Assembly: GCA_002841195.1 (NCBI GenBank) | Contig: PHEO01000004.1 | Coordinates: 1-48,308 of the forward strand | DNA length: 48,308 nt | DNA from: Alphaproteobacteria bacterium HGW-Alphaproteobacteria-11 | GTDB taxonomy: Bacteria; Pseudomonadota; Alphaproteobacteria; Parvibaculales; Parvibaculaceae | Direction: 5' to 3' | Shown: one piece after another, positions 38,071 to 47,224 of the stretch | How the letters are laid out: each line of letters opens with the position of its first letter | How positions within the stretch are numbered: the first letter of the stretch is position 1 | Translations under genes and position numbers: made by a program | Notes under the pieces: model-generated | The model's input: the letters and a program-made list of their open reading frames with translations, nothing else | Databases searched by the model: none | Told to the model about the DNA's origin: nothing

Positions 38071-38126
38071 GTTTTTTGTCAGCAACACATGCGCATCGTG
38101 AGGCACATGAGAATCGAGGCGCGCGC

Positions 38127-38849
38127 ATGAGGCGCATGCTGGTCACGCTCGGTGTTTTCGCCAGCATCGGCGTCATCGCGCTGTTCGCGTTTTTGATCTA
38201 TGTGCTGCTCGCCTCCGGCGATCCGAAATACTGGGAAGGCGAAATCGCGGCGTTTGAGCGGCGCGACGTTTCCAATCCGCCGCCGCCCGGCGCGGTGCTT
38301 TTCGTCGGCGGGCGCGATGTCCGGCTCTGGCCGCGTCTTGCCGAGGACATGGCGCCCGTGCCCGTCATCCAGCGCGGCTTCGGCGGCGCGCAGATTTCGC
38401 ATGTCACGTATTACATCCACCGCGTCGTCCTTCCCTATCACCCGCGCGCCGTCGTCGTGATGGCGGGCGATGCCGACCTTGCCGACGTCTATGGGCGGCG
38501 GCCGGAAGATGTGCTCGACGATTTCCGCACGCTGGCGCTGTCGCTGCGCGCCGAAGGGCTTGTCGCCCCGATCTATTTCGTGTCGATCCGTCCGCAACCG
38601 GCGCGCAAGGAGCGCTGGTACGGTGCGCAACGCGCCAATGCGCTTGTCGCCGATTTCGTTGCCGGCCAGCGCGACATGTATTTCATCGACGCCAGTGCCG
38701 CCATGCTCGATGGGCAAGGCAATATCCGCGACGATCTTCATCGCTGGGACGGGTTGACGCTCAACGAACGCGGCTATGCGGTTCTCACTGCCGCCATCCG
38801 CCCGGTGCTGATCGACGCCGGCTATGGCGGGTTGCGCTCGACGCGATAG
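38127..38849 (+). CDS. SGNH/GDSL-hydrolase-fold protein with degenerate catalytic motifs (putative pseudoenzyme)
   Basis: N-terminal TM anchor; VLFVGGRDVRLWPRL, IQRGFGGAQISHVTYYIHRVVLPYHPRAVVVMAGDADLADVYGRRPEDV, WDGLTLNERGYAVL. Confidence 0.82.
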   Translation: MRRMLVTLGVFASIGVIALFAFLIYVLLASGDPKYWEGEIAAFERRDVSNPPPPGAVLFVGGRDVRLWPRLAEDMAPVPVIQRGFGGAQISHVTYYIHRVVLPYHPRAVVVMAGDADLADVYGRRPEDVLDDFRTLALSLRAEGLVAPIYFVSIRPQPARKERWYGAQRANALVADFVAGQRDMYFIDASAAMLDGQGNIRDDLHRWDGLTLNERGYAVLTAAIRPVLIDAGYGGLRSTR

Positions 38850-38882
38850 ATTTGACGACAAACAAAAAACAGGGAGGCCTTC

Positions 38883-40109
38883 ATGGCCGAGACGCTTTCG
38901 AAAGACACAAAGGCCGGCAAGATCGAGGGCACTTACGATCCGAAATTCAAGCCCGTGGTCGATGCCTTCATCGAAAACTGCGAAACGCGCGACGAGGTCG
39001 GCGCCAATGTCGCGATCACGCTCGAAGGCAAGACCGTTGTCGACATCTGGGGCGGACGGAAAGCGCGCGACGGCGCGGCGTGGGAGAAAGACACCGTCTC
39101 CATCGTCTTTTCCTGCACCAAGGGCGCGACCGCGCTTTGTGCGCATATGCTGGCCGATCGGGGCAAGCTCGATCTCGATGCGAAGGTCGGCGCCTACTGG
39201 CCCGAATATGCAAAGAACGGCAAGGAAGAGACGCTGGTCTCGATGATGCTCGACCATTCGGCCGGTCAGCCGCATGTGCGCACGCCGCTGAAGGAAGGCG
39301 GCTATTACGACTACGACTACATGGTGAAGCTTCTTGCGGATGAAGAACCGTTCTGGAAACCCGGCATGCGCAACGGCTATCACGGCGTCACCTTCGCCTG
39401 GACGGTGGGTGAGTTGGTGCATCGCGCCTCGGGCAAGCGCCTCGGCCGTTTCTTTGCTGACGAGGTGGCAAAGCCGCTCGGTCTCGACTTCACCATCGGC
39501 ACACCGGAAGAAACCGAGCCGCGCATCGCGGCGATGATCTTCGCCGAGCCCGATCCCGCCGCCGCGAATTCGAAGTTCACGCAGGCGCTTCTCACCGATC
39601 CTTCGAGCGCGGCGCATCTATTCCTGCTGAACAGCGGCAACACGGATTTCAATTCGCGCGAATGCCACGCCGCCGAAATCGGTTCGGCTAACGGCATCAC
39701 CAACGGGCGCGGCCTTGCGGGCATGTATGCGCCGCTCGCCAATGGTGGCGGGAAGCTTGTCGGCGCGGACACGCTGGCCCGCATGGGCCGCGTTGCGATG
39801 GCGACGCATGAAGATGCGACGCTCCTCATCCCGTCGCGTTTCGCGCTCGGCTACATGAAGTCGATGGACAATCGCAAGGAACCGAACGCGCCCAATTCCT
39901 CCTGCATCATGGGCGACGCGGCTTTCGGCCATGTCGGCATGGGCGGTTCGCTTGGCTTCGCCGATCCGGAATGCCGCATGAGCTTCGGCTACAACATGAA
40001 CCGCATGGGCGCCGGCATCCTGCTCAACACCCGCGGCCAGGCGCTGGTCGACGCGGCCTATAGCGCGCTCGGCTATCGCTCCAACGCGTCGGGCGTCTGG
40101 GCGATGTGA
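38883..40109 (+). CDS. Serine hydrolase (beta-lactamase/EstB-like esterase)
   Basis: SIVFSCTKGATALCAHML (SxxK), GYHGVTFAWTVGELVHRASG, FGHVGMGGSLGFADP. Confidence 0.93.
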   Translation: MAETLSKDTKAGKIEGTYDPKFKPVVDAFIENCETRDEVGANVAITLEGKTVVDIWGGRKARDGAAWEKDTVSIVFSCTKGATALCAHMLADRGKLDLDAKVGAYWPEYAKNGKEETLVSMMLDHSAGQPHVRTPLKEGGYYDYDYMVKLLADEEPFWKPGMRNGYHGVTFAWTVGELVHRASGKRLGRFFADEVAKPLGLDFTIGTPEETEPRIAAMIFAEPDPAAANSKFTQALLTDPSSAAHLFLLNSGNTDFNSRECHAAEIGSANGITNGRGLAGMYAPLANGGGKLVGADTLARMGRVAMATHEDATLLIPSRFALGYMKSMDNRKEPNAPNSSCIMGDAAFGHVGMGGSLGFADPECRMSFGYNMNRMGAGILLNTRGQALVDAAYSALGYRSNASGVWAM

Positions 40110-40112
40110 GGA

Positions 40113-40511
40113 TTACTTCTCCGCGTCCGCCGGCGGCAGGTCGAGCGCGGCGCGCGCGGATTTGCGGTGGCTCGGGCGGATATGGCTCGACACCAGACCG
40201 ATCGCGGCCATCAGCACGGCCGCGTCGTCGGTGAAGCCGAAGGCGGCGACGACGTCGGGAATGAGATCGACCGGCGTCACGAAATAGGCGAGTGCGGCCA
40301 GCAGCGTCGCCTTGACGCGCAGCGGCGTCCGCGGATCGCGGGCGCAATACCAGGCGGCGGCGGCTTCCTCGGCGAAGGGCACCTTGCCGGCGAAGCGCAC
40401 CATTTTCTTCCAGAAGCCGTCCTCGACGGTCTTCTCGTTGCGGGCGATCACGGCCGGCAATTGGTGGGCCGGATCGAGCGGCGCGTCCGGGTGTCCGCTG
40501 GATGTGGTCAT
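40113..40511 (-). CDS. YkvA/DUF1232 family protein
   Basis: ALAYFVTPVDLIPDVVAAFGFTDDAAVLMAAIGLV. Confidence 0.92.
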   Translation of the reverse strand: MTTSSGHPDAPLDPAHQLPAVIARNEKTVEDGFWKKMVRFAGKVPFAEEAAAAWYCARDPRTPLRVKATLLAALAYFVTPVDLIPDVVAAFGFTDDAAVLMAAIGLVSSHIRPSHRKSARAALDLPPADAEK

Positions 40512-40746
40512 GGCCTTGTTCCGTCGTTCTGCCCCCGCCTGCAGTGCTGAAGATGGGCGTTGGGCGCTCCCGGTGCAAGCCGGGCGGACGTAGCGTCAGG
40601 GCGGGGCGCGGCGCAATTGCCCGCCATTCAAGGCATTTCCGGGATTTTTGGCTCGCAAGAGTGCCGACAAATTTGTAAAACCGGCGCCAATCGGGCCTCG
40701 CGCTATGCCGCGTCCCCGCAAGACCGTTCATCAAGGGAGACGACCC

Positions 40747-41529
40747 ATGAAACTCGATTCAGGCATCAGCGCCATCATCACCGGCGGCGCTTCGGGCCTC
40801 GGCGCGGCGACCGCGCGCCGCCTCGCCAAGGAAGGCGTCAAGATCGGCATTTTCGATCTGCAGGAAGACAAGGGCGAAGCACTCGCGAAAGAACTCGGCG
40901 GCGTCTTCGCGAAAGTGAACGTCACCGACGAAGCCAGCGTCGATGCCGGCTTCGAAAAAGTCCGCGCCGCCATCGGCCAGGAGCGCATCCTGGTCAACTG
41001 CGCCGGCACCGGCAATGCGGTCAAGACTGCCAGCCGCAACAAGGAGACGGGCAAGCCCGAGCACTTCCCGCTCGACAAGTTCAACCTCATTATCCAGATC
41101 AATCTCGTCGGCACCTTCCGCTGCATCGCCAAGTCGGCGGCCGGCATGCTGACGCTCGATCCGCTCGAGGGCGGCGACCGCGGCGCCATCGTCAACACCG
41201 GCTCCGTTGCCGCGCAGGACGGCCAGATCGGCCAGGCGGCCTATTCGGCGTCGAAGGCCGGCGTCGTCGGCATGACGCTGCCGATCGCCCGCGACCTCAG
41301 CCGCGATGGCATCCGCGTCAATACGATCCTGCCCGGCATTTTCGACACGCCGCTGCTTGCCGGTGCGCCGGAAAAGGTGCGTCAGGCGCTCGGCGCGCAG
41401 GTGCCGTTCCCGGCCCGTCTCGGCAATCCGGAAGAATACGCCTCGCTCGCGACCGAGATGATCCGCAACGGCTACTTCAATGGCGAAACCGTCCGCCTCG
41501 ACGGTGCGATCCGCATGGCGCCGCGCTAA
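40747..41529 (+). CDS. SDR family oxidoreductase
   Basis: ISAIITGGASGLGAATARRLAKEGVKIGIFDL, NCAGTGNAVKTA, AYSASKAGVVGMTLPIARDL. Confidence 0.94.
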   Translation: MKLDSGISAIITGGASGLGAATARRLAKEGVKIGIFDLQEDKGEALAKELGGVFAKVNVTDEASVDAGFEKVRAAIGQERILVNCAGTGNAVKTASRNKETGKPEHFPLDKFNLIIQINLVGTFRCIAKSAAGMLTLDPLEGGDRGAIVNTGSVAAQDGQIGQAAYSASKAGVVGMTLPIARDLSRDGIRVNTILPGIFDTPLLAGAPEKVRQALGAQVPFPARLGNPEEYASLATEMIRNGYFNGETVRLDGAIRMAPR

Positions 41530-41550
41530 TCTATCAGCGCATCCAAGACG

Positions 41551-41582
41551 AAAGCCCCGGTGGAAACGCCGGGGCTTTTTGT
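41551..41582 (+). terminator. Rho-independent terminator
   Basis: AAAGCCCCGG-tggaaacg-CCGGGGCTTTTTG. Confidence 0.88.
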
Positions 41583-41600
41583 TGGGAAGAAAATCGAATT

Positions 41601-41669
41601 GTCATTGCGAGACTGCGGGAATCGGCTTTGGCGATGTCGAAGACCGGGATGGCGCTCTTCGCAATGACG
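41601..41669. repeat. Intergenic palindromic repeat family III (GTCATTGCGA…TCGCAATGAC)
   Basis: 10-bp inverted ends around a 49-nt interior. Confidence 0.65.
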
Positions 41670-41704
41670 ATGAGAAAAACCGGAAATCCAGACCGAACCC
41701 CGCC

Positions 41705-42970
41705 TCACGGCAGCTTCGTCGATCCGGTGATGAGGCGGACGCCGCCGCGCAGCGTTACATAGGCCCACATCCACTGCATCATGACGATGATCCGGTTGCG
41801 GAAACCGATCAGAAAATAGATATGCGCTGCGCCCCAGATGAGCCATGCGAGAAGCCCCTTCAAGCGCACAGGCCCGAAATCGACGACGGCGCTCTTGCGG
41901 CCGATGGTGGCGAGATTGCCTCGATGACGATAGCTGAACGGCGCCGGTGCGCGTCCCGCGATGTCGGCAAGAACCGCGCGCGCGGCATGGTCGCCCATCT
42001 GTTTGGCGGCCGGTGCGATGCCGGGGACAAGCCGTCCCTTCGTCCACGGAGCGGCGGCAGTGTCGCCAACGACGAAAATGCGGGCATCGTCGATCAGCCG
42101 CAGGTTTTCGTCGACGGCGACGCGGCCCGCGCGATCGCCGGTGACGCCGAGCCATCTTGCGGCGGGGGAGGCTTCGACCCCGGCTGCCCAGATGATGGTG
42201 CGCGCGCCGATGCGTTCCTCGCCGATCTCGACGCCGCCCGGCGCACAATGCGTTACCCTGCAGTCGAGCCGCACCTCGACGCCCATGCGCAGAAGTGTTG
42301 TGCGTGCGAAGGCCGAGAGATCTTCGGGAAAGGTGGGTAGAAGGCGCGGTCCGGCTTCGACGAGCAGGACGCGGGCCGAAGAGGGATCGATGTGACGGAA
42401 GTCGCGCACCAATGCGGTGCGGGCAAGTTCGATGATAGCGCCCGCCATCTCGACGCCGGTCGGGCCGCCACCGACAATGACGAAGTTCAATAGTTCGCGC
42501 CGTCGTTCATCGTCGTCCTCGGTTTCGGCTTTTTCGAAGGCGAGGAGAATGCGGCGGCGAATTTCGGTCGCGTCCTCGATGCGCTTCAGGCCAGGCGCCG
42601 CCGGCTCCCAGTCGTCGCGGCCGAAATAGGCATGGCGCGCGCCGGTGGCGACGATGAGATAGTCGTAGGGAAACCGGCGGTCGTCGTCGAGCGTCACTTC
42701 GCGCCGCGCCCGGTCGATACCGGCGACATTGCCGAGCAGCACGTTCGTGTTCTTCTGATCGCGAAAGGTCGAACGGATCGGCACCGCGATGTCGGCCGGC
42801 GACAGGGTGGCGGTCGCTACTTGATAAAGAAGCGGCTGGAAGACGTGGTAATTCTGGCGATCGATCAGCGTCACGTCGACATCCGCGCGGCCGAGTCTCG
42901 TGGCCGCGCTCAAACCGCCGAAGCCGGCGCCGAGAATGACGACGCGCGGGCGCTTTTCGCGAAAGTTCAT
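41705..42970 (-). CDS. ndh: Type II NADH dehydrogenase-like FAD-dependent oxidoreductase
   Basis: [66 protein letters not shown]. Confidence 0.93.
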   Translation of the reverse strand: MNFREKRPRVVILGAGFGGLSAATRLGRADVDVTLIDRQNYHVFQPLLYQVATATLSPADIAVPIRSTFRDQKNTNVLLGNVAGIDRARREVTLDDDRRFPYDYLIVATGARHAYFGRDDWEPAAPGLKRIEDATEIRRRILLAFEKAETEDDDERRRELLNFVIVGGGPTGVEMAGAIIELARTALVRDFRHIDPSSARVLLVEAGPRLLPTFPEDLSAFARTTLLRMGVEVRLDCRVTHCAPGGVEIGEERIGARTIIWAAGVEASPAARWLGVTGDRAGRVAVDENLRLIDDARIFVVGDTAAAPWTKGRLVPGIAPAAKQMGDHAARAVLADIAGRAPAPFSYRHRGNLATIGRKSAVVDFGPVRLKGLLAWLIWGAAHIYFLIGFRNRIIVMMQWMWAYVTLRGGVRLITGSTKLP

Positions 42971-43278
42971 TCACGCGTCCTTCCGGCCTTGCCGGCGATC
43001 TTGTCGATGAATGTCGCGAGCTCGATGTCGCGCTCCGACAGACCATTCGCATCATGCGTCGTCAAGGTTACGTCGACCCTGTTATAGACATTCGCCCATT
43101 CGGGATGGTGGTCCATCTTCTCGGCCACCAGCGCCACACGGCTCATAAAGCCGAATGCCTCATTGAAATTCTTGAAGCGGAACGTCTTTTCGATGGCGTC
43201 GCGGCCTCTTGCCTTCGTCCAGCCCTTGAGTCCCTTGAGCGCCTTCTCGCGCGCCTTGCCCGTCAATCTATCCGTCAT
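42967..43278 (-). CDS. phhB: 4a-hydroxytetrahydrobiopterin dehydratase
   Basis: [54 protein letters not shown]. Confidence 0.95.
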   Translation of the reverse strand: MTDRLTGKAREKALKGLKGWTKARGRDAIEKTFRFKNFNEAFGFMSRVALVAEKMDHHPEWANVYNRVDVTLTTHDANGLSERDIELATFIDKIAGKAGRTRE

Positions 43279-43359
43279 CTTCGCCTCCCCGAATCCGGGT
43301 GAAAATTTGCAGCGTCAGCCTTGCCCGCCTAATCTGCCCGCGCAAGAGGAGAGAAGCCG

Positions 43360-43764
43360 ATGGACTGGAAAGGCGTCAAGGCGCCCACGCTTGAGGAATT
43401 CGAAAAGCTGGCGGATGCGGCCTTTGCGCGGCTGCCGGAAGGCTTTCGCGCGCGCTGCGCGGGGCTCGTCATCCGCGTCGAGGATTTCCCGGACGACGAG
43501 GTCGCCGTCGAAATGGAGCTTGAAAGCCCGTTCGACCTGCTCGGCCTCTATCAGGGCATTTCCCATGTCGACCGCTCGGTGATGGAGCCGGCGCATATGC
43601 CCGACATGGTGTTTCTCTACCGCCGGCCGATGCTCGACTACTGGGCCGAATATGACGAGCCGCTCGATCATTTGATCGCGCATGTGCTGGTGCATGAGAT
43701 CGGCCATCACATGGGGCTGTCCGACGAGGACATGCATGCGATCGAGGAAGCGGCGGGCGACTAA
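43360..43764 (+). CDS. Metallopeptidase (zincin-like) family protein
   Basis: VLVHEIGHHMGLSDEDMHAIE (HExxH). Confidence 0.93.
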   Translation: MDWKGVKAPTLEEFEKLADAAFARLPEGFRARCAGLVIRVEDFPDDEVAVEMELESPFDLLGLYQGISHVDRSVMEPAHMPDMVFLYRRPMLDYWAEYDEPLDHLIAHVLVHEIGHHMGLSDEDMHAIEEAAGD

Positions 43765-44327
43765 CCCTCGCCATCGCGCAGGTTTTCCGGCCACTCATCT
43801 TCGGGATAATGCCGCTCGGCCACATAAGGCCCGCCGCCGGTTCCGCCCCGCGCCGAAAAAAGCGTGAAGCGGCCGACCGTGAAACGCGGCGCGGCGAAGA
43901 GATTGTTGGCCTCGATATAGCGCCCCACATCCTCCGGCGCCGCGCGGCCAAGCCGCGCCACCGTCACATGGGGATGAAACTTCCGCGTCTCGGGCTTGAG
44001 GCCAACGCGGCGCATCGCGCCTTCGTGGCGGCCCTGAAGCACGCGCAAGGGTTCCGACATTTTGACGCCCGCCCAAAGCGCGTTGGGCCGCGCGCCGCCA
44101 AACTCGCCGACGCCCTCAAGCTCGACCTCGAACGGCGTCAGCGGAATTTCGGCCAGTGCCGCGTCGATATCGGCGGCGATATTCTCGGCCACATCGCCGA
44201 TGAAGCGCAGCGTGATGTGAAAATCCTTCCGCTCGATCCAGCGCGCGCCTTCGAGCCCCTGTTGCAGCCGCGCGAGCTTCTCCGCCGCCTCGTCGGGAAT
44301 TTCCAGCGCGGTGAAGAGGCGGATCAT
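43761..44327 (-). CDS. thpR: RNA 2',3'-cyclic phosphodiesterase
   Basis: FHITLRFIGDV and FHPHVTVARLG 2H motifs; stop codon overlaps the convergent metallopeptidase stop. Confidence 0.94.
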   Translation of the reverse strand: MIRLFTALEIPDEAAEKLARLQQGLEGARWIERKDFHITLRFIGDVAENIAADIDAALAEIPLTPFEVELEGVGEFGGARPNALWAGVKMSEPLRVLQGRHEGAMRRVGLKPETRKFHPHVTVARLGRAAPEDVGRYIEANNLFAAPRFTVGRFTLFSARGGTGGGPYVAERHYPEDEWPENLRDGEG

Positions 44328-44334
44328 CGCGCCC

Positions 44335-45375
44335 TCAAGGCGCCGGGTTGGGCTGCATGAGATGCGCGGCCTCGATGTCCTTTTCGAGTTCCTCCGTCCA
44401 TTTCACGTCCACGCTCGTCACCGCGAGCTTCAACTGTTCCATCGTCGTCGCGCCGATGATGTTCGAGGTCACGAAAGGCCGTGTCGTCACGAACTGGTTG
44501 GCCATTTGCGAGGCATCGAGCCCGTGCTTCTTCGCAATGCCGAGATAGGCCTCGATGGCGCGGTCGGTCATCGGCGATTCATAGCGCTGCAAGCGATTGA
44601 ACAGCGCCTTGCGCGAACCTTCGGGCAGTGCGCCGTTCTGGTATTTGCCGGAGAGATAGCCCTGCGCCAGCGGTGAATAGGCGAGCAGCCCTACCTGGTC
44701 GCGATGGGCGATTTCCGAGCCGCCAAGTTCGAAGGTGCGGTTCAGGAGGTTGTAGGCGTTCTGGATCGACTGCATGCGCGGCAGGCCTTTGGTCTCGGCG
44801 TGATGCAGGAATTTCATCGTCCCCCAGGGCGTTTCGTTCGACAGCCCGACATGGCGCACCTTGCCCGCCTTCACCACCTTGTCGAGCGCCGCCAGAATTT
44901 CGTCGATCGGGTTCGTCGTCCCCTCGATATGCTTGTAGCCGAGGCCGCCGAAAAGATTGATCGGCCGGTCGGGCCAGTGAAGCTGGTAGAGATCGATATA
45001 ATCCGTCTGCAGACGTTTCAGGCTCTTGTCGACCGCTTGCGCGATCTGCGCCGCCGTCTGCTCGGTGCCTTCGCCGCCGTCGCGCAGCCAGGTCATCGGG
45101 CTGCGGCCGGCAACCTTGGTGGCGAGGATCACCTTGTCGCGGTTGCCGCGCGCCTTGAACCACGAACCGATGATCCTTTCGGTCGAGCCTTGCGTCTCCG
45201 GCTTCGGCGGCACCGCATACATTTCCGAGGTGTCGAAGAAGTTGATGCCTTCAGCCAGCGCATAATCCATCTGTTCGTGGCCTTCACCTTCAGTGTTCTG
45301 CTGGCCCCATGTCATGGTGCCGAGACAGATCGCGCTGACCTTCAGGTCGGTGCGCCCGAGCGTGCGATATTCCAT
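44335..45375 (-). CDS. NADP(H)-dependent aldo/keto reductase (Tas-like)
   Basis: MEYRTLGRTDLKVSAICLGTMTWGQQNTEGEGHEQMDYALAEGINFFDTSEMYAVPPKPETQGSTERIIG. Confidence 0.94.
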   Translation of the reverse strand: MEYRTLGRTDLKVSAICLGTMTWGQQNTEGEGHEQMDYALAEGINFFDTSEMYAVPPKPETQGSTERIIGSWFKARGNRDKVILATKVAGRSPMTWLRDGGEGTEQTAAQIAQAVDKSLKRLQTDYIDLYQLHWPDRPINLFGGLGYKHIEGTTNPIDEILAALDKVVKAGKVRHVGLSNETPWGTMKFLHHAETKGLPRMQSIQNAYNLLNRTFELGGSEIAHRDQVGLLAYSPLAQGYLSGKYQNGALPEGSRKALFNRLQRYESPMTDRAIEAYLGIAKKHGLDASQMANQFVTTRPFVTSNIIGATTMEQLKLAVTSVDVKWTEELEKDIEAAHLMQPNPAP

Positions 45376-45445
45376 TGCCGTCCCCCCGGTCGATTTTGTG
45401 CTGGTGGTTTATACAAGTGAATTTTGGCGTTGCTATATCAAAAGT

Positions 45446-45476
45446 CGTCATGGCCCGGCTCGTCCGGGCCATGACG
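45446..45476. repeat. Intergenic palindromic repeat family II, short form
   Basis: CGTCATGGCCCG-gctcgtc-CGGGCCATGACG perfect palindrome. Confidence 0.85.
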
Positions 45477-45510
45477 GTAATAAAATAAGTCTGAGGAACC
45501 ATCTCCCCCC

Positions 45511-46209
45511 TCAATTCACCGTCGCATCCTCCGCGCCGACTTCCGCAATCAACGCCTCGACCTTCGGCAGGATCCGCTCGACAATGACGCCGACACCCTC
45601 CGCCGTCGGATGGATACCGTCGCCGAGATTGAGATGACGCTCGGCGGCGACGCCGTCGAGGAAGAAGGGATAGAGGATCAGCCCGTGCTCGGCGGCGAGT
45701 TCGGCATAGATCGGGTTGAAGGCTTCGCCGTATTCGCCGCCGAGATTGGGCGGCGCCAGCATGCCCGCCAGCAGAACGGGAAGCCCGCGCGCTTTCAGCC
45801 GCGTCACGATGGCGTCGAGATTGGCCCGTGTCACCTCGGGGTCGATGGCGCGCAGCGCGTCATTGGCGCCAAGCTCGACGATCACCGCGTCGGCATCCGG
45901 CCCCACTGCCCAGTCGAGCCGCGCCAGGCCGCCGGCCGTCGTGTCGCCCGAGACGCCGGCATTGGCGATCTTCACATTCTCGTGACCGGCGGCGGCCAGC
46001 GCCCGTTCAAGCCGGGTCGCGAAATCCTCGCCGGGACCGAGCAGATAGCCCGCTGTCAGGCTGTCGCCGAGCGCCACGATTGTGATGGCCCGTTCGCCGG
46101 CTTGCGCCATGCCGGGCGCGAAAGCGAGGGCGGCCGCCAGCAGCAACGCCGGTAAAAGCTTGCAATACGCTGTCGAAAAGCCATATCGCCCATATCGTCC
46201 AATGCGCAT
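45511..46209 (-). CDS. tesA: Arylesterase / acyl-CoA thioesterase I-like GDSL hydrolase
   Basis: IVALGDSLTAGYLLGPGEDF, NAGVSGDTTAGG, VELGANDALRAI, GDGIHPTAEG; signal peptide; adjacent to ybbA. Confidence 0.92.
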   Translation of the reverse strand: MRIGRYGRYGFSTAYCKLLPALLLAAALAFAPGMAQAGERAITIVALGDSLTAGYLLGPGEDFATRLERALAAAGHENVKIANAGVSGDTTAGGLARLDWAVGPDADAVIVELGANDALRAIDPEVTRANLDAIVTRLKARGLPVLLAGMLAPPNLGGEYGEAFNPIYAELAAEHGLILYPFFLDGVAAERHLNLGDGIHPTAEGVGVIVERILPKVEALIAEVGAEDATVN

Positions 46210-46299
46210 CGTCGCGTCTCTTTCTTTTCCCGCCGCCATCTGCCGGCCTATGCTGGCCCCCGCCTTCTCGCGAACATACATATAGAGAGCCCCCGCCCC

Positions 46300-46989
46300 T
46301 TGCCCAATATCATCGAGCTTGAAGACGTCCGCCTGACCCTGCCCAGCGCCGCCGGTCCGGTCAACATCCTGCGCGGCATCGGCCTTTCGATCGCCAAGGG
46401 CGAGGCGGCCGGTCTCGTCGGGCCGTCGGGCTCGGGCAAGTCGACGCTGCTGATGGTGCTGGCCGGTCTCGAGCGGCCGAGTTCGGGCCGCATCGTCGCG
46501 GCGGGTGAAGATCTCACGGCGCTTGGCGAGGATGCGCTGGCGCGCTTCCGCCGCGACCGCGTCGGCATCGTCTTCCAGTCCTTCCACCTGATCCCCACCA
46601 TGACGGCGCTTGAAAATGTCGCGATCCCGCTTGAGTTCGCCGGCCGCGCCGACGCCTTCGCGCGCGCGGAAGAAGAGCTTCGCCTTGTCGGCCTTGGCCA
46701 TCGCCTGACGCATTATCCGGGCCAATTGTCGGGCGGCGAGCAGCAGCGTGTGGCGCTGGCGCGCGCGGTCGCCGGCGATCCCGAAATCCTGCTCGCCGAC
46801 GAACCGACCGGCAATCTCGACCAGACAACCGGGGCCGAAATCGTTTCGCTGATGTTCGACCTCCATCGGCGCAAGGGCACGACGCTGATCCTGATCACCC
46901 ATGACGAAGCGCTCGCCGCGCGCTGCGACCGCACCATTCGCCTGCGCGACGGGCTTGTGGAAAGCATCGAAGCGGGCGTGGCCGCATGA
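46300..46989 (+). CDS. ybbA: ABC transporter ATP-binding protein (YbbA-like)
   Basis: [40 protein letters not shown]; start may be a TTG at 46300. Confidence 0.92.
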   Translation: MPNIIELEDVRLTLPSAAGPVNILRGIGLSIAKGEAAGLVGPSGSGKSTLLMVLAGLERPSSGRIVAAGEDLTALGEDALARFRRDRVGIVFQSFHLIPTMTALENVAIPLEFAGRADAFARAEEELRLVGLGHRLTHYPGQLSGGEQQRVALARAVAGDPEILLADEPTGNLDQTTGAEIVSLMFDLHRRKGTTLILITHDEALAARCDRTIRLRDGLVESIEAGVAA

Positions 46990-47044
46990 GGATGGGTGGT
47001 TTGTCTGCGGACAGGACTGGAATGTCCATATCTCCCCCCAAACA

Positions 47045-47206
47045 CGTCATTGCCGGGCTTGACCCGGCAATCCAGAAGGCGCGGTACGCGCCGTCTATCT
47101 TCACAAGAATTTCGCGCGTGCCGGCCGAGTTGGCGCGGCTTGTTTTTTTGAAGAGAGACGCCGCTTCGCGGCTTCTGGACCCCCGGATCAAGTCCGGGGG
47201 TGACAA
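47045..47206 (+). repeat. Intergenic palindromic repeat family I, copy C (between ybbA and ybbP)
   Basis: GTCATTGCCGGGCTTGACCCGGCAATCCAGAAG…CTTCTGGACCCCCGGATCAAGTCCGGGGGTGAC. Confidence 0.88.
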
Positions 47207-47224
47207 CTCCGGGGAAATGCGCCC

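Noticed and set aside
40560-41762. 400-aa plus-strand ORF overlapping the SDR gene in another frame
   Set aside because: Arg-rich out-of-frame translation of a recognisable SDR (40747-41529).
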